64,000 nt of DNA from Babylonia areolata (lineage: Eukaryota > Mollusca > Gastropoda > Neogastropoda > Buccinidae): the NCBI RefSeq assembly GCF_041734735.1, contig NC_134883.1, forward strand, positions 17,047,247-17,111,246, given 5' to 3'. The notes under the pieces are model-generated. The model had not been told where the DNA came from, did not search any database, and saw only the letters and a list, made by a program, of their open reading frames with translations. This document shows, in pieces, positions 14,471 to 28,300 of the stretch. The translations under genes and the position numbers were made by a program. Position 1 is the stretch's first letter; each line of letters begins with the position of its first letter.

Positions 14471-14965
14471 ACAAACATGGTGAGACAAATATCAACAGTC
14501 CACTGAAAACTCTGACCGATTCATGTATCAACAGCTTATAGAAAACTGGACAATGCATGCATCAACAGTTTACTGAAAATTCATTAATTCATGGATCAAC
14601 AGTTTACTGTAAACTCTTATCAATTTATGCATCAACAGTTTACTGGAAACTCATTAATTCATGCAATAACAATTTACTGAAAACTCATTAATTAATGCAT
14701 CAACAGTTTACTGATAACTCTTGTCAATGTATGCATCAACATTTTTCTGAAAATCAATTTATGCATCAACAGTTACTGAAAACTCTTATCAATTGATGCA
14801 TCAACAGTTTGCTGAAAACTCTTATCAATTGATGCATCAACAGTTTGCTGAAAACTCTTACCAACTGATGCATCAACAGTTTGCTGAAAACTCTTATCAA
14901 CTGAGGCATCAACAGTTTGCTGAAAACTCATCAATTGATGCATCAACAGTTTACCAAAAACACTA
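14470..14965. repeat. Minisatellite, unit about 35 bp
   Basis: About 14 copies of a unit with ATGCATCAACAGTTTACTGA and AAACTCTTATCAATT. It is most uniform near 14780-14930. Confidence 0.9.
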
Positions 14966-15099
14966 GCAGGCCCAGTCCATACATCCTGCAAATCAGTCAC
15001 ACATTCAAAGGGGGAACAGGTCAGACAAAACACAGTATGTCTGTTTAACACTTCTCTGGGGTCAGGTCCCTGATAACAGATGAAACAAAGTGTATGTCT

Positions 15100-15960
15100 T
15101 CACACCACCCTGTTTAATAACCCCAACACTCCACCATGATCACCCTTCTCCCATTCAAGACCTGGACCCTGTTGAATAACACTTCCTAAAAGACAAACAC
15201 CTTGTTAAATAACCCTCCCTTTAAGACACAAACCCTGTTGAATAACCCTTCTTTAAAGACAAACATATTGCAAAATAATACCCCTTAAAAACCCACACCT
15301 GGCTGAATAACCCTCCCTAAAAGACAAACACCTTGTTAAATAACCCTTCCTTAAAGACACAAACCTTGTTGAATAACCCTTCTTTAAAGACAAACACCTT
15401 GTTTTAAATAACCCTCCATTAAAGACCCACACCCTGATTAATACCTCCCTTAAAGACAAACACCTGGTTAATTAACCATCCTTTAAGGACCCAAACTCTG
15501 TTGAATAACCTTCTTTAAAGACAAACAAATTGTAAAATAACCCCCTTGAAAGCCCACACCTGGCTCAATAATCCTTCTTTAAAGACAAACACATTGTTAA
15601 ATAACCCTCTCTTAAAAACCCACACCCTGTTGAATACCTCCCTTAAAGACAAACACCCTGTTGAATAACCCTCTCCCCTTAAAATCACCATAATTCCTCA
15701 AAGACCCACAACCTGTTGAATAACCCTGCATTAAAACACACACACATTGAATAACCCTCCCTTAAAGACCGACACTCTGTTGAATAACCCTCCCTTAAAG
15801 ACTGACACTCTGTTGAATAACCCTCCCTTAAAGACTGACACTCTGTTGAATAACCCTCCATTAAAGACTGATACTTTGTTGAATAACCCTCCCTTAAAGA
15901 CTGACACTGTTGAATAACCCTCCCTTAAAGACTGACACTCCGTTGAATAACCCCCATCCT
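15100..15960. repeat. Minisatellite, unit about 33 bp
   Basis: About 25 copies of a unit with AATAACCCTCCCTTAAAGAC and an ACACTCTGTTG tail. The right end is the most homogeneous. Confidence 0.9.
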
Positions 15961-16119
15961 TTTTGTGGAAGACTATGGGTGTGGGTGTGGTGTCCTGTGT
16001 TGGTATGTTGTGGGTGTGGTCTAATATGGCATGGGCGTGGTAACCCCACAGAGGTTGGTATGGCATGGTATGGTGTAATGTGGTGTGGTGCTGATGTGGT
16101 GCATGGGACCCACCCCTTC

Positions 16120-16600
16120 CACCTTTACTCCTGCACTGGACCATTCTTCCACCTTTTTACCTTTGCTGGACTGTCCTTCCACCTGTACACATGTACTGGA
16201 CAGCCCTTACACCTTCACACCTGCACTGGACAGCCCTTCCATTTTTTTTATCTTTGCTGGACCCCCTCGCCCTCCCATCCACCTTTACTCCTGCACTGGA
16301 TACGCCTTCCACCTTTTCACCTTTACATCTGCACTGAACCCCTTTCCACCTTCACACCTGTTTCACCCAACAGTTCCCACTCTGTGTGACCTTCACTGTT
16401 CACTCTGTGTGACCTTCACCCAACAGTTCCCACTCTGTGTGACCTTCATCCAACAGTTCCCACTCTGTGTGACCTACACTCAACAGTTCCCACTCTGTGT
16501 GACCTTCACCCAACAGTTCCCACTCTGTGTGACATTCACCCAACAGTTCCCACTCTGTGTGACCTTCACCCAACAGTTCCCACTCTGTATACGAGTGTAG
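16120..16600. repeat. Two adjacent minisatellites
   Basis: At 16120-16365 a diverged unit of about 30 bp with CTGCACTGGAC and CCTTCCACCTTT. At 16365-16600 a homogeneous unit of about 31 bp with CAACAGTTCCCACTCTGTGT, seven or eight copies. Confidence 0.9.
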
Positions 16601-16699
16601 ACAAGCACACAGTAACAATTCTTTACTCATACATGTAAACAATATTTGGACCGACAAAATGCAAAAAAAAAAAAAAAAAAAAAAAGACATTTTTTTCAA

Positions 16700-17100
16700 C
16701 TTCAGAGTCTATTTGAAGATACCAATTGTCCTCTTCTTTATGCATAAATAAAGGAGTCAAATTCGGATTGACCACACATGACACATGGAGTGGACAGGGC
16801 AAACTGATATACATTTACAACGAGGAAACAAACACTATGTGGACGTGACTTGCGCCGAAGGACAGGACTGAAGCTACCAATCCCCAGAAGGCAGAGTGAG
16901 GGACTGAATCAGGATGGGAGGTGTTGGTGGTGACACCTGGCGTCTTCTGCCTACAGTGCTGTCACACAGCGCAGCTCTGGGCAGGGAACAAAGGTGGAGG
17001 CATCACACACCTGTGTTATCAGCCACAGCACCCTCCTCTACCCTCCACACCCCCATCAGTCACAGACAGGCCTCTCTCTCTCTCTCTCTCTGTCACAAAC
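16700..17100. other. Unique island, possible 3' UTR part of the prominin-like gene
   Basis: Non-repetitive, moderately GC-rich DNA between arrays. On the minus strand an acceptor-like TTCCCTGCCCAG lies near 16978. The last prominin coding exon is followed, after its stop, by a donor-like GACAG/GTGAGAG, so a spliced 3' UTR here is possible. No AATAAA was found in a convincing place. Confidence 0.25.
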
Positions 17101-17279
17101 TATATTGTCCATTGTCATGTTGTTTTCACCCCCTCCCCCTTCCTCCATGCACATACTCGAAGCCACAAACTGTGATTTCCTTGCACCTACAACTGCTGAC
17201 AGTAACTTGAACAATGTCCATGCTGACATGGGTACAAACATCCCCCGACTTCCAAGAACTATTACCTCCTCTCACCTCT

Positions 17280-17660
17280 ATGCTCCATGACAGACAGGAG
17301 AGGCAAAAGGTAGCAAGTGATGGGGAGAATGAGAGGGAGGGAGGGGGAGGGAAAGAAAGGGATATTGACAGAAAGAGAGAGAGGGGGGAGAGAGGGGAAG
17401 GGAGAAAGAGGGAGAGACAACAGACAGACGGTGACAGAGGAAGAGAAAGAGGGGGCGAGAGACTGAGGGAGAGACTGAGGGAGAGACAGAGGGGGTAAGA
17501 GATTGAGAGACTGAGGGAGAGACAGAGGGAGTGAGAGACTGAGGGAGAGACAGAGGGAGTGAGAGACTGAGGGAGAGACAGAGGGAGTGAGAGACTGAGG
17601 GAGAGACAGAGGGAGTGAGAGACTGAGAGAGAGACAGAGGGAGGGAGAGACTGATAACTT
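17280..17660. repeat. Purine-rich GA repeat with 30-bp higher-order unit
   Basis: GAGAGACTGAGGGAGAGACA-type units repeat about six times from 17450, preceded by irregular GA-rich DNA. The strand asymmetry (purine on plus) is strong. Confidence 0.9.
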
Positions 17661-17749
17661 TACAGTAACTTCCTTTCAGCTGAATAAGTGTCTCCATAGA
17701 AATGGTCCCACTGCCCAACACTCACTAATTACCCAAACAAACATATTTC

Positions 17750-17950
17750 ACAGTCTCATTATCACCACCACCATCATCATAATCATACTGTCAACTTGAC
17801 CCAATCACACATTTCACTGTCTCACAAATCAACAATACCATCATCATAATCGTCACAATCATTATTACCATCACACTATCGTCTTGACCAAGACACATTT
17901 CACTGTCTCACTATTAACATCACAACCACCATCATCATCACCATACTGTT
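17750..17950. repeat. Minisatellite, unit about 67 bp, three copies
   Basis: Three diverged copies with CATTTCACTGTCTCAC and CATCATCATAATC. Confidence 0.7.
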
Positions 17951-17954
17951 AAAG

Positions 17955-18565
17955 CTGTACAGACTGTGTCTGTGTACTGTCTGTGTCACTACTGTATAGA
18001 CTGTCACTGTGTGCTGTCTGTGTCATTGCTGTATAGACTGTGTCTGTGTACTGTCTGTGTCACTGCTGTACAGACTGTGTCTGTGTCACTGTTGTAAAGA
18101 CTGTCACTGTGTACTGTCTGTGTCACTGCTGTATAGACTGTGTCTGTGTACTGTCTGTGTCACTGCTGTACAGACTGTGTCTGTGTACTGTCTGTGTCAC
18201 TGTTGTACAGACTGTGTCTGTGTACTGTCTGTGTCACTGTTGTACAGACTGTGTCTGTGTACTGTCTGTATCATTGCTGTACAGACTGTGTCTGTGTACT
18301 GTGTCATTGTTGTACAGACTGTGTCTGTGTACTGTCTGTGTCACTGTTGTACAGACTGTGTCTGTGTACTGTCTGTGTCACTGTTGTAAAGACTGTGTCT
18401 GTGCACTGTCTGTGTCACTGTTGTACAGACTGTGTCTGTGTACTGTCTGTGTCACTGTTGTACAGACTGTGTCTGTATACTGTCTGTGTCACTGTTGTAA
18501 AGACTGTCACTGTGTACTGTCTGTGTCACTGCTGTACAGACTGTGTCTGTGTACTGTCTGTGCTG
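17955..18565. repeat. Minisatellite, unit about 37 bp, near the prominin 3' end
   Basis: About 16 copies of CTGTGTCTGTGTACTGTCTG followed by TGTCACTGTTGTACAGA. It lies about 90 bp beyond the stop codon of the prominin-like gene. The cysteine-rich open frames on the plus strand are artefacts. Confidence 0.9.
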
Positions 18566-18658
18566 TTCCCACTTCTGCCTCCATTCCTTATCAGGCAGGT
18601 ACTGATTGTCAACCTGTTAATCAACCTGCTCATTGATCTCTCACCTGTCTGAAAGCTG
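18565..18658 (-). other. Proximal 3' UTR of the prominin-like gene
   Basis: Unique DNA between the stop codon and the 37-bp minisatellite. No AATAAA on the minus strand. Confidence 0.4.
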
Positions 18659-18686
18659 TTAGAACGGCGCCACCTTGTTGTTGGGT
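18659..18686 (-). CDS. PROM1-like: Prominin-like terminal coding exon x
   Basis: Peptide PNNKVAPF followed by TAA. The acceptor GTTCATTCAG is good and the phase fits the exon before. A donor-like GTGAGA lies 17 bp after the stop, so the 3' UTR may be spliced. Confidence 0.75.
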
Positions 18687-18828
18687 CTGAATGAACAGAG
18701 AGGAATCACATGGTCAATGGACAGTACACATGACAGACTGTGAACAGCAATGTGACAGGTGAACTATAAACACTACATGCAAACCATGAACAGTTCATGT
18801 GGACTATGAACAATACACTTGACAGGTG

Positions 18829-18900
<72 letters not shown>

Positions 18901-19268
18901 GCCCAACACTCGGCTTATATCACAGATTGACATAAGTTTACATTTGGGCCAACAGCAAAGTGACAGCTGTATTATCCATGGTTTCTCCAGTCAATGGGAA
19001 ATCATTTACAGCTTAGTCTTTTGTGAAAGATTATGACTCTCAAACTAGGAGGCAAAATTGCACTGGTTCTTAGTGCTGCAGCCTTGTGGGCTGGTTGGCC
19101 TTTAGGAACCATCCCAACGCCAAATGTCCTAAAACCCTCTTGGCCAAGAGAGTGGGGATGTAACTTGGGCAAGACACTCTCCACAATAATCAAATTCTAG
19201 CCCAAATAGTCGGAACAGCAGTTGCCTCCTCCGTTGTTCTGATGGTCATAGTCGGACACGACTGACTA

Positions 19269-19321
<53 letters not shown>

Positions 19322-22300
19322 ATCTAAAAAGACACTGACATGACATAGATATACATATATAGATATATATCATCCAATCATCTATATTGAGAAAGACACT
19401 GACATAATGAATGTCATCAACAAAGACATGACATATGTCAACGATAAAGACACTGACATGACATGTTATCTGTAGAGACCTGATGTTATTCAGCATTCAG
19501 AAGATTGGACACATGTAATACAGAAATGAACACACCCAAAATAGAATGTAACATGAAGAAAAAAATCAACTAAAGATATAACACACGCAAAGAAAAAGTC
19601 ATGAAAATGCTCTGAACTTGAACAGTACTCTGCACAACTGCACATTAAATAACCTTGTTGTGAACTATCATGTATGACTACACCCTAAAGGACCTTGTTG
19701 TAAACTATGATGCATAACTACATACTAAATACCTTGTGAACTATTATAATTATTTACTAAGAAAATTAGAATCCAATCAGTTTAGCTCACAGACATAACA
19801 GGGAAAATGTTTTATGAATGAATGTAATGAAGGCGCAACTGCATGATCACAGCACCATGTTCAATACACTTATGACAAACTTTCAAAGATGCAAAAACTT
19901 TTAACTTTTTATGAATGCATAGCAACAAACTCTGCTCAGAAAAAAAAACCACCAGATTATTTGATCTCAACAAACTGAAATAAACTTCCAATACAGCAAC
20001 AAGTGAATCTGAATACAGAATACATTATCTCAATTAGAGAAATTCATGCCTGGTGTATGTTACACAAACAATGCACAAAAATAACAATCAACGTTACAAG
20101 ATATAAAAGATATACAAGATATAAAATGCTTTGATATTAAGTTCATATGAACCTCATGATACTATAATCATACACATGCAATTACCACAGTCCCACAGTC
20201 ATTCAGTGTCAATGCATTAAATTCTCTGAAGCTACAAGACATAAAGCTAGCATAGAGCTAATAAATAGACACAAGAGACCGCCACAAGCCAAATTAGTAT
20301 CCAGGTACAATGACTAGCCATTAGCCAAATTAGCATTAAGGAATGGGCTAGCCATAAACCAACTAGCAACATATTACGGCTACCCACTAGCCGATTAGCA
20401 ACAAGATATATTGGCTATCCACAAGCCGATTAGCAACAAGATATACTGGCTATCCACAAGCATATTAGCAACAAGATATATTGGCTATCCACAAGCCGAT
20501 TAGCAACAATACAAAATGGCAATCCACAAGCCGATTAGCAACAAGACAAAATGGCAATCCACAAGCCGATTAGCAACAAGACAAAATGGCTAGCGACAAG
20601 CAAACCAGAAGAAGATTCCCACAAGCCACACAGAAACAATAGAAAATCGAAATACATGAACCAGTTATAAGAAAAGATGTAACGATGCACAAACACAACA
20701 ACCAGATGGTAGGATCAGTGAAAGACAATGAGTATCAGTGACAGACAGACAGACAGATGGTAATGGTCATAGGTGGTGATATTGGCTATCAACAGGTGAT
20801 GAAGGTTAGCAACAAGTGATGAGGTTCAGTACAACAGACATCATGAGGGCTTACAAAAGGTGAAGAGAGTTAGCAACAGATAATGAGGGTTAGCTACAGG
20901 TGATGAGGGCTTGCAACAAGCAATGAGGGTCAGCAACAAGTGATGAGAGTCAGCAACAAGTGATGAGGGTCATCAACTAGAGATGAGAGTCAGCAACTAG
21001 TGATGAGAGTCAGCAACTAGCAATGAGGGTTAAAAACAATTGATGAGAGTCAGCAACAAGCAATGAGTGTCATTAAGCAATGAGGGTCAGCAACAAGGGA
21101 TAAGGGTTAGAAAGTAGTGATGAGGGTCAGCAAGTGATGAGGATAAGCAACAATCAATGAGGATAAGCAACAATCAATGAGGATCAGCAACAATCAATGA
21201 GGATCAGCAACAAGTGATGAGGGTCAGCAACATGCAATGAGGATAAGCAACAATCAATGAGGATCAGCGACAAGCGATGAGGGTCAACAACAAGCGATGA
21301 GGATCAGCAACAAGCAATGAGGATCAGCAACAAGCGATGAGGGTCAACAACAAGCAATGAGGATCAGCAACAAGCAATGAGGATCAGCAACAAGCAAGAC
21401 ATCAGCACTTACCCGTGAATGGGGGGGAAGATGGTGGCCTTCCTGTTGATGGAAAAAAAAAACAATGACTGACTGATGTTGTCTTCATTGCCTGGGTGTC
21501 ACCTGCTTCACTGTCTGTCATGCTCATCTTACTCCCTCCGTCACGCTTATGTTACTCCCCCAGTCACGCTTATGTTACCCACACACACACACATCCCACC
21601 CCCCACCCCAAGTCACACTTATGTTACTCCCTCGGTCACACTTACGTCACTCCCTCAGTCACACTTATGTTAATCCCCCAGTCACGCTTATGTTACTCCC
21701 CCAGTCACGCTTATGTTACTCCCTCAGTCACGCTTATGCTACTCCCTCCGTCATGCTTATGTCACTCCCTCAGTCACACTTATATCACCCCCTCAGACAC
21801 GCTTATGTCATTCCCCCAGTCACACTTATGTCACTCCCTTAGTCACACTTATGTCACCCTTCAGTCACGCTTATGTCACTCCCCCAGTCACACTTATGTT
21901 ACTCCCCCAGTCACACTTATGTTACTCCCTCAGTCACGCTTATGTTACTCCCTCAGTCACACTTATGTTACTCCCTCAGTCACACTTAGTTTACTTCCTA
22001 AGTCACGCATATGTTACTCCCTCAGTCACACTTAGGTTACTTCCAAAGTCACGCTTATGTCACCCCTTCAGTCACGCTTATGTTACTCCCTCAGTCACGC
22101 TTACGTCACTCCCTCAGTCACGCTTATGTTTCTCCCTCAGTCATGCTTATGTCACCCCCTCCCTCAGTCACGCTTATGTTTTTCCCTCAGTCACACTTAG
22201 GTTACTTCCTAAGTCACGCGTATGTTACTCCCTCAGTCACACTTAGGTTACTTCCTAAGTCATGCTTATGTCACTCCCTCAGTCACACTTAGGTTACTCC

Positions 22301-25300
22301 CTCAGTCATGCTTATGTTACTCCCTCAGTCACACTTAGGTTACTCCCTCAGTCACACTTACGTCACTCCCTCAGTCACGCTTACGTTACTCCCTCAGTCA
22401 CGCTTATGTTTCTCCCTCAGTCATGCTTATGTTACTCCCTCAATCATGCCTACATTTCTCCCTCAGTTGTTGCTATGTTACTCCCTCATTCACACTTACA
22501 TTACTCCCTCATTCACACTTACATCACTCCCTCAGTGGTGCTTATGCTACTCCCTCAGTGGTGCTTATGTTACTCCCCCAGTCACGCTTATGTTACTCCC
22601 TCAGTCAGACTTATGTTACTCCCCCAGTCACACTTATGTTACTTCCTAAGTCACGCTTATGTCACTCCCCCAGTCACACTTAGGTTACTTCCTAAGTCAC
22701 GCTTATGTCACTCCCTCAGTCACGCTTAGGTTACTCCATCAGTCACACATTACTTCCTCATTCACACTTATGTTAATTCCTCAGTGATGTTTATGATACT
22801 CCCTCAGTTACACTTATGTTACTCTCTCAGTCATGCTTATGTTTCTCCCTCCTTTACACTTACATTACTCTTAAGTCACACTTACCTTACTGTCATAATA
22901 AAACTTACATCACTGCCCCTGTCACAGAGACAGAAAGAGGGAGAGACAAACAGACAGAGAGAGAGAAAGAGACAGACAGACAGAGACATAATGAGAGAGA
23001 CTACTATCTGACTCCCTCTCCACCCCCACTCCTCCCTTGCCTCCTGCTAAGTCCTCTCCCACCCCCACTCCCACCCAAAAACCCTCAGTACAGGTGTCAC
23101 AACTTACGGTGGGGCGGAGGACTGGGTGTAGTATGGAGGCGGAGGCTTGTGGTCTCTGTCACATGACACACAACACCTGGTTAGTCACTTTCCCACTCCC
23201 CCCACCCCCACCTCTGCACACACATTCTTCATGTTCAAGTAGCCTGTGCGCTGCTGCAAAGTTGACCCCTGACTGGTTATAGCTTAGAAGCTGACCCCTG
23301 ACTGAATATGGCTTAAAGCCGACTGATGACCAATTATAGCTTAGAACTGACCCCTTACTGATTATAGCTTACAGCTGACCCATGAGTGATTGTAGCATAT
23401 AGTTAACCCATGACTGATTATAGATTGTAGTTGATCCATGATTGATTGTAGCTCAGAACTGAACCACGGCTGATTATGGCATAGAGCTGACCTATAACTG
23501 ATCAAAGCTTAGAGCTGATCCATGACTGATAATAACTTATGGTTGATCATTGACTGAATATAGCACAGAGCTGATCCATGACTGATAATAGCTTACAGTT
23601 GATCAATGACTGAACATCATAGAGCTGACCCATGACTGATTACAGCTTTCAGCTCATCCATTACTAATTACAGCTTAAAGCTAACATATGACTGATTATA
23701 GCTTAAAGTTGACCCCTGACTGATTATAGTTTAGAGTTAAACCATGACTTTATAGATTACAGCTCATCCCGTAACTGATTACAACTTAGATCAAACCCAT
23801 GGCTATCCATTGTGCAGCATTTCGGTGATGGTGTAAATTCATGACTCTTTGTGGATGCTGTCCACGCTGACAAACACACAGTAACACAACAGACCATACT
23901 GACAAACACACTGTAACACAACACACCATACTGACAAACACACAGTAACACAACAGACCATACTGACAAACACACAGTAACACAACAGACCATACTGACA
24001 AACACACAGTAACACAACAGACCATACTGACAAACACACAGTAACACAACAGACCATACTGACAAACACACAGTAACACAACAGACCATACTGACAAACA
24101 CACAGTAACACAACAGGCCATACTGACAAACACACAGTATGACAGAAGAAATATAGATAACTGGCCATTCCACCCAAACCTGACAGTGACAACAAATGTG
24201 ATTGGTCCATCAACCCAAATTGACAGTGACAACAAATGTGACTGGTCCATCAACCCAAACATCACAGTGACAATGAATGTGACTGGTCCATCAACCCAAA
24301 CATCACAGTGACAATGAATGTGATTGGTCCATCAACCCAAACATAACAGTGACAATGAATGTGATTGGTCCATCAACCCAAACATCACAGTGACAATGAA
24401 TGTGACTGGTCCATCAACCCAAACATCACAGTGACAATGAATGTGATTGGTCCATCAACCCAAACATAACAGTGACAATGAATGTGATTGGTCCATCAAC
24501 CCAAACATCACAGTGACAATGAATCTGACTGGTCCATCAACCAAAACCTGGCAGCAACAATCAATGTGATAGGCCACTTCACCCAAACTGACAGTGACAA
24601 TGAACCTAGCAGCAACAGTGATTGGTCCATCCACCCAAGCCTGACAGCGACAAAGAATATGATTGGTCCATCCACCAAAACCCAAACCTGACAGTGACAA
24701 TGAATGTGATTGGTCCACCCACCATAACTCTCAACAGTTGAATGAATTAGACTAGTGTATTGACAGGTGATGGGCCTACACACTAAAACTTCACAATGAC
24801 ATCCCTTGAAACCATGTACAGCACACATGCACACACACACACACAGAAGACAGTCATGAGACACACACATCACCATTCCTCTTCACCACGTCCCTGCATT
24901 AGTATCTCACTTACATGTGGACCCTGAAGTGTCTGTCATATTTGAGCACACTCTAAAACACACAAGACAATACAGCTCAATGTTTTTTCCCCAGATGTTG
25001 TGTGCAGAGATAGGTATGGACTGATGAGCTGTAATGGTGAGAGAGAAGAGAGAGAAAGGTGTGCAGAGATAGGCATGGACTGATGAGCTGTAATGGTGAG
25101 AGAGAAGAGAGACAAAAGTGTGCAGAGATAGGTATGGACTGATGAGATGTGAAGGTGAGAGAGAAGCGACAAGCAGGTAGAGACAAGTCTGGGCTGACGA
25201 AATGTGAAGGTGACAGAGAAGAGAGAAAGGTGTACAGAGAGGTATATAGACTGATGAGCCATGAAGGTGTGACAGAAGAGAGAGAAAAAGGTGTGCAAAG

Positions 25301-28300
25301 AGAGGTACATACTGATGAGCCAAAAAGGTGAGAGAAAATAGAGAGAAAAAGGTGTGCATGGAAGGGGCATAGACTGGTGAACCATGGAGGTAAGAGAGAA
25401 AATTGAGAAAGGTGTGCAGAGAGAGGTATGGACTGATTAGACATGAAGATTAGAGAGAAAAGAAAAAGGTGTGCAGAAAGGTATGGACCGATGAATCGCA
25501 AAAGTGAAAGAGAGAAGAGAGAGAAAGGTGTGCAGAGAAAGATATGGGCCTAATGAGATGTGAAGGTGGAAGAAAAGTGGGAGAAAAAGATGTTCAGAAA
25601 AGTATGGACTGAGGAACCGTGAAGGTGAAACAAAAGGAAGGTGTGCAGAAAGAGGTATGGACTGATGAACCGCAAAGGTGAAAGAGAGAAGAGAAAGGTG
25701 TGAAGAGTGACGTGTGGACTGATGAGATGTGAAGGTGAGAGAGAAGAGAGAGAAAGGTGTGCAGAGAGAGGTACTGACTGATGAGATGTGTAGGTGAAAG
25801 AGAGAGAAAAAGGTGTGCAGAAAGAGATGGACTGGTGAACCACAAAGGTGAAAGAGAAAAGAGAGAAAAGTGTGAAGAGAAAGGTATGACTAATGAGATG
25901 TGAAGGTAAGAGAGAAGAGGGAGAAAAAGGTGTGCAGAAAGGTGTGGACTGATGAACCGCAAAGGTGAAAAAGAGAAGAGAAAGATGCGCAGTGAGGTAT
26001 GGATTGATAAAATGTGAAGGTGACAGAGAAAGGTGTGTAGAGATAGATATGGACAAACGAGTTGTGGAGGTGAGAGAGAAGAGAGAGAAAGGTGTGTGTG
26101 GGTAGACAAGAGGGAGGGCAGAACTCACGTGGTGGAGTCATAGCTGTCTTCATACAGCATGGTGCGGTAGTGTTTGGCCAGTTTGACCGCAAGGATCAGC
26201 GACGGCATGAAGAAGAACAAACACCAGCCCAGCGCCAGCCAAAATCCATTCTGCGTACACAAATCCCACACCCTTCAACATGTGAATCACTAGTTCCTGA
26301 TAAAGTAACCAACATCAGATATATCAGACCATGTCACAATCCATTCTGTGCACACTATTCAATATGTGAATCACTGGCTCCTGATGAACTAATCAAACAT
26401 CCTTCATCTCAAAACGTAACACTCAGACATCTGTGGTGAGACACCACTGATATTTCTCTAAAATATGACCTGTGCATTAGGCTCATTACAGATAACACTG
26501 AGTGATACTCGCACACACACACACACAATGAGACACAATACAGTCTGCCCAGACAGGGTCACACAATACACACCACTGTCACTCAGCAGACAGTCACATC
26601 AGACATAAAGGAAACCGAAAGATTGAAGGAAGAGAGAAAAACAGAGGAGGCACGAGTGGAGAAGGGGTGGAGGCAGGAAGGAGGAAGACAGCGATCAATG
26701 GACCATGAAGCCCAAAGAAACTGCTTCCCTCAGATTCTACAGGACAGTGACCATCACAGTGCAAACAAGACAGGAGAGAGAGAGACAGACTGACAGACAG
26801 ACATAGACACAGAGAGACATAAAGTACTGACCAGGGAGGTGGACAGGGTACAAAGGGAAGGGGAGGTACTGACACAGGGTATATAGGGAGGGGGAAGTAC
26901 TGACCGGGGGGGGGGGGGTGGACAGGGTATAAAGGGAGGGGGAAGTACTGACCAGGGGGGAGGGGTGGACAGGGTATAAAGGGAGGGGGAAGTACTGACC
27001 AGGGGTGGGAGTGGACAGGATATAAAGGGAGGGGGAAGTACTGACCGGGGGGTGGGGGGGGGGGGTGGACAGGATATAAAGGGAGGGGGAAGTACTGACC
27101 AGGGGGGAGGGGTGGACAGGGTATAAAGGGAGGGGGAAGTACTGACCAGGGGTGGGAGTGGACAGGGTATAAAGGGAGGGGGAAGTACTGACCAGGGGGT
27201 GGGGGTGGACAGGGTATAAAGGGAGGGGGAAGTACTGACCAGCGGGGCGGGGGTGGACAGGGTATAAAGGGAGGGGGAAGTACTGACCAGGGGGGAGGGG
27301 TGGACAGGGTATAAAGGGAGGGGGAAGTACTGACCAGGGGGTGGGGTGGACAGGGTATAAAGGGAGGGGGAAGTACTGACCAGGGGGTGGGGTGGACAGG
27401 TATAAAGGGAGGGGGAAGTACTGACCAGGGGGTGGGGTGGACAGGGTACAAAGGGAGGGGGAAGTACTGACCAGGGGGGGTGGGGGTGGACAGGGTATAA
27501 AGGGAGGGGGAAGTACTGACCAGGGGGGAGGGGTGGACAGGGTATAAAGGGTGGGGGAAGTACTGACCAGGGGGTCCATAATACCGTGACACACGGCTTC
27601 GCCCAGGATGGCATTCAGGATGGAGTAGAACGGTGTGCATTTGCCCACGTCATTCGCCAGCTGTCATCACACACAACACCTGCTAATATCATCATGTCAC
27701 AACACCTGTCACTGCCATCATGTCACGTCACCTGTCACTTTCATCATGTCACAACACCTGCCACTGTCATCATGTCACAACATCTTTTGCTGTCGTCATG
27801 TCACACCTGTTATTGACCTTCACTATCACCTGTCACTGTCGTCATGTCACATCACCTCTCACTGTCATGTCACAATACCTGTCACTGTCATCATGTCACA
27901 ACACCTGTCAGTGTCACATCACCTGTCATGCCATCACATCACAACACCTGTCATGTCGTAACACCTGCCACTGCCATGTCACAACACCTGCCACATTCAT
28001 GTCACAACACCTGCCATTGCCATGATGTCACAATACGTCACTATCATCACATCATAACACCTATCACTGTCATGTCACAACACCTGTCACTGTCATGTCA
28101 CAACACCCACCATTGTCATGTCACAACCATCACTAACATGTCAAACACCTACCACTGTCATTGTGTCACATCACTTGTCACAACACCTGTCACTGTCATG
28201 TCACAACACCTGTCATGCTGTTGTATCACACAACTGGTCACTGTCATCATGTCATATTACAACGTCTGTCACACTAATCACACACACAACCTGCCACTGT

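Noticed and set aside
18009-18652. Cysteine-rich plus frames of 126-198 codons resembling a metallothionein or toxin
   Set aside because: All three frames are open because of the 37-bp repeat; the cysteines come from TGT in (TGTC)n DNA.
21476-22729. Long plus frames with LLPQSRLCYSLSHAYVTP repeats
   Set aside because: Artefact of the 23-bp minisatellite; frame shifts between units and there are no splice or start signals.
26594-27640. 348-codon proline-rich minus frame
   Set aside because: Pyrimidine-rich repeat lacking stops in all three frames; only its first part (exon t, in another frame) is coding.
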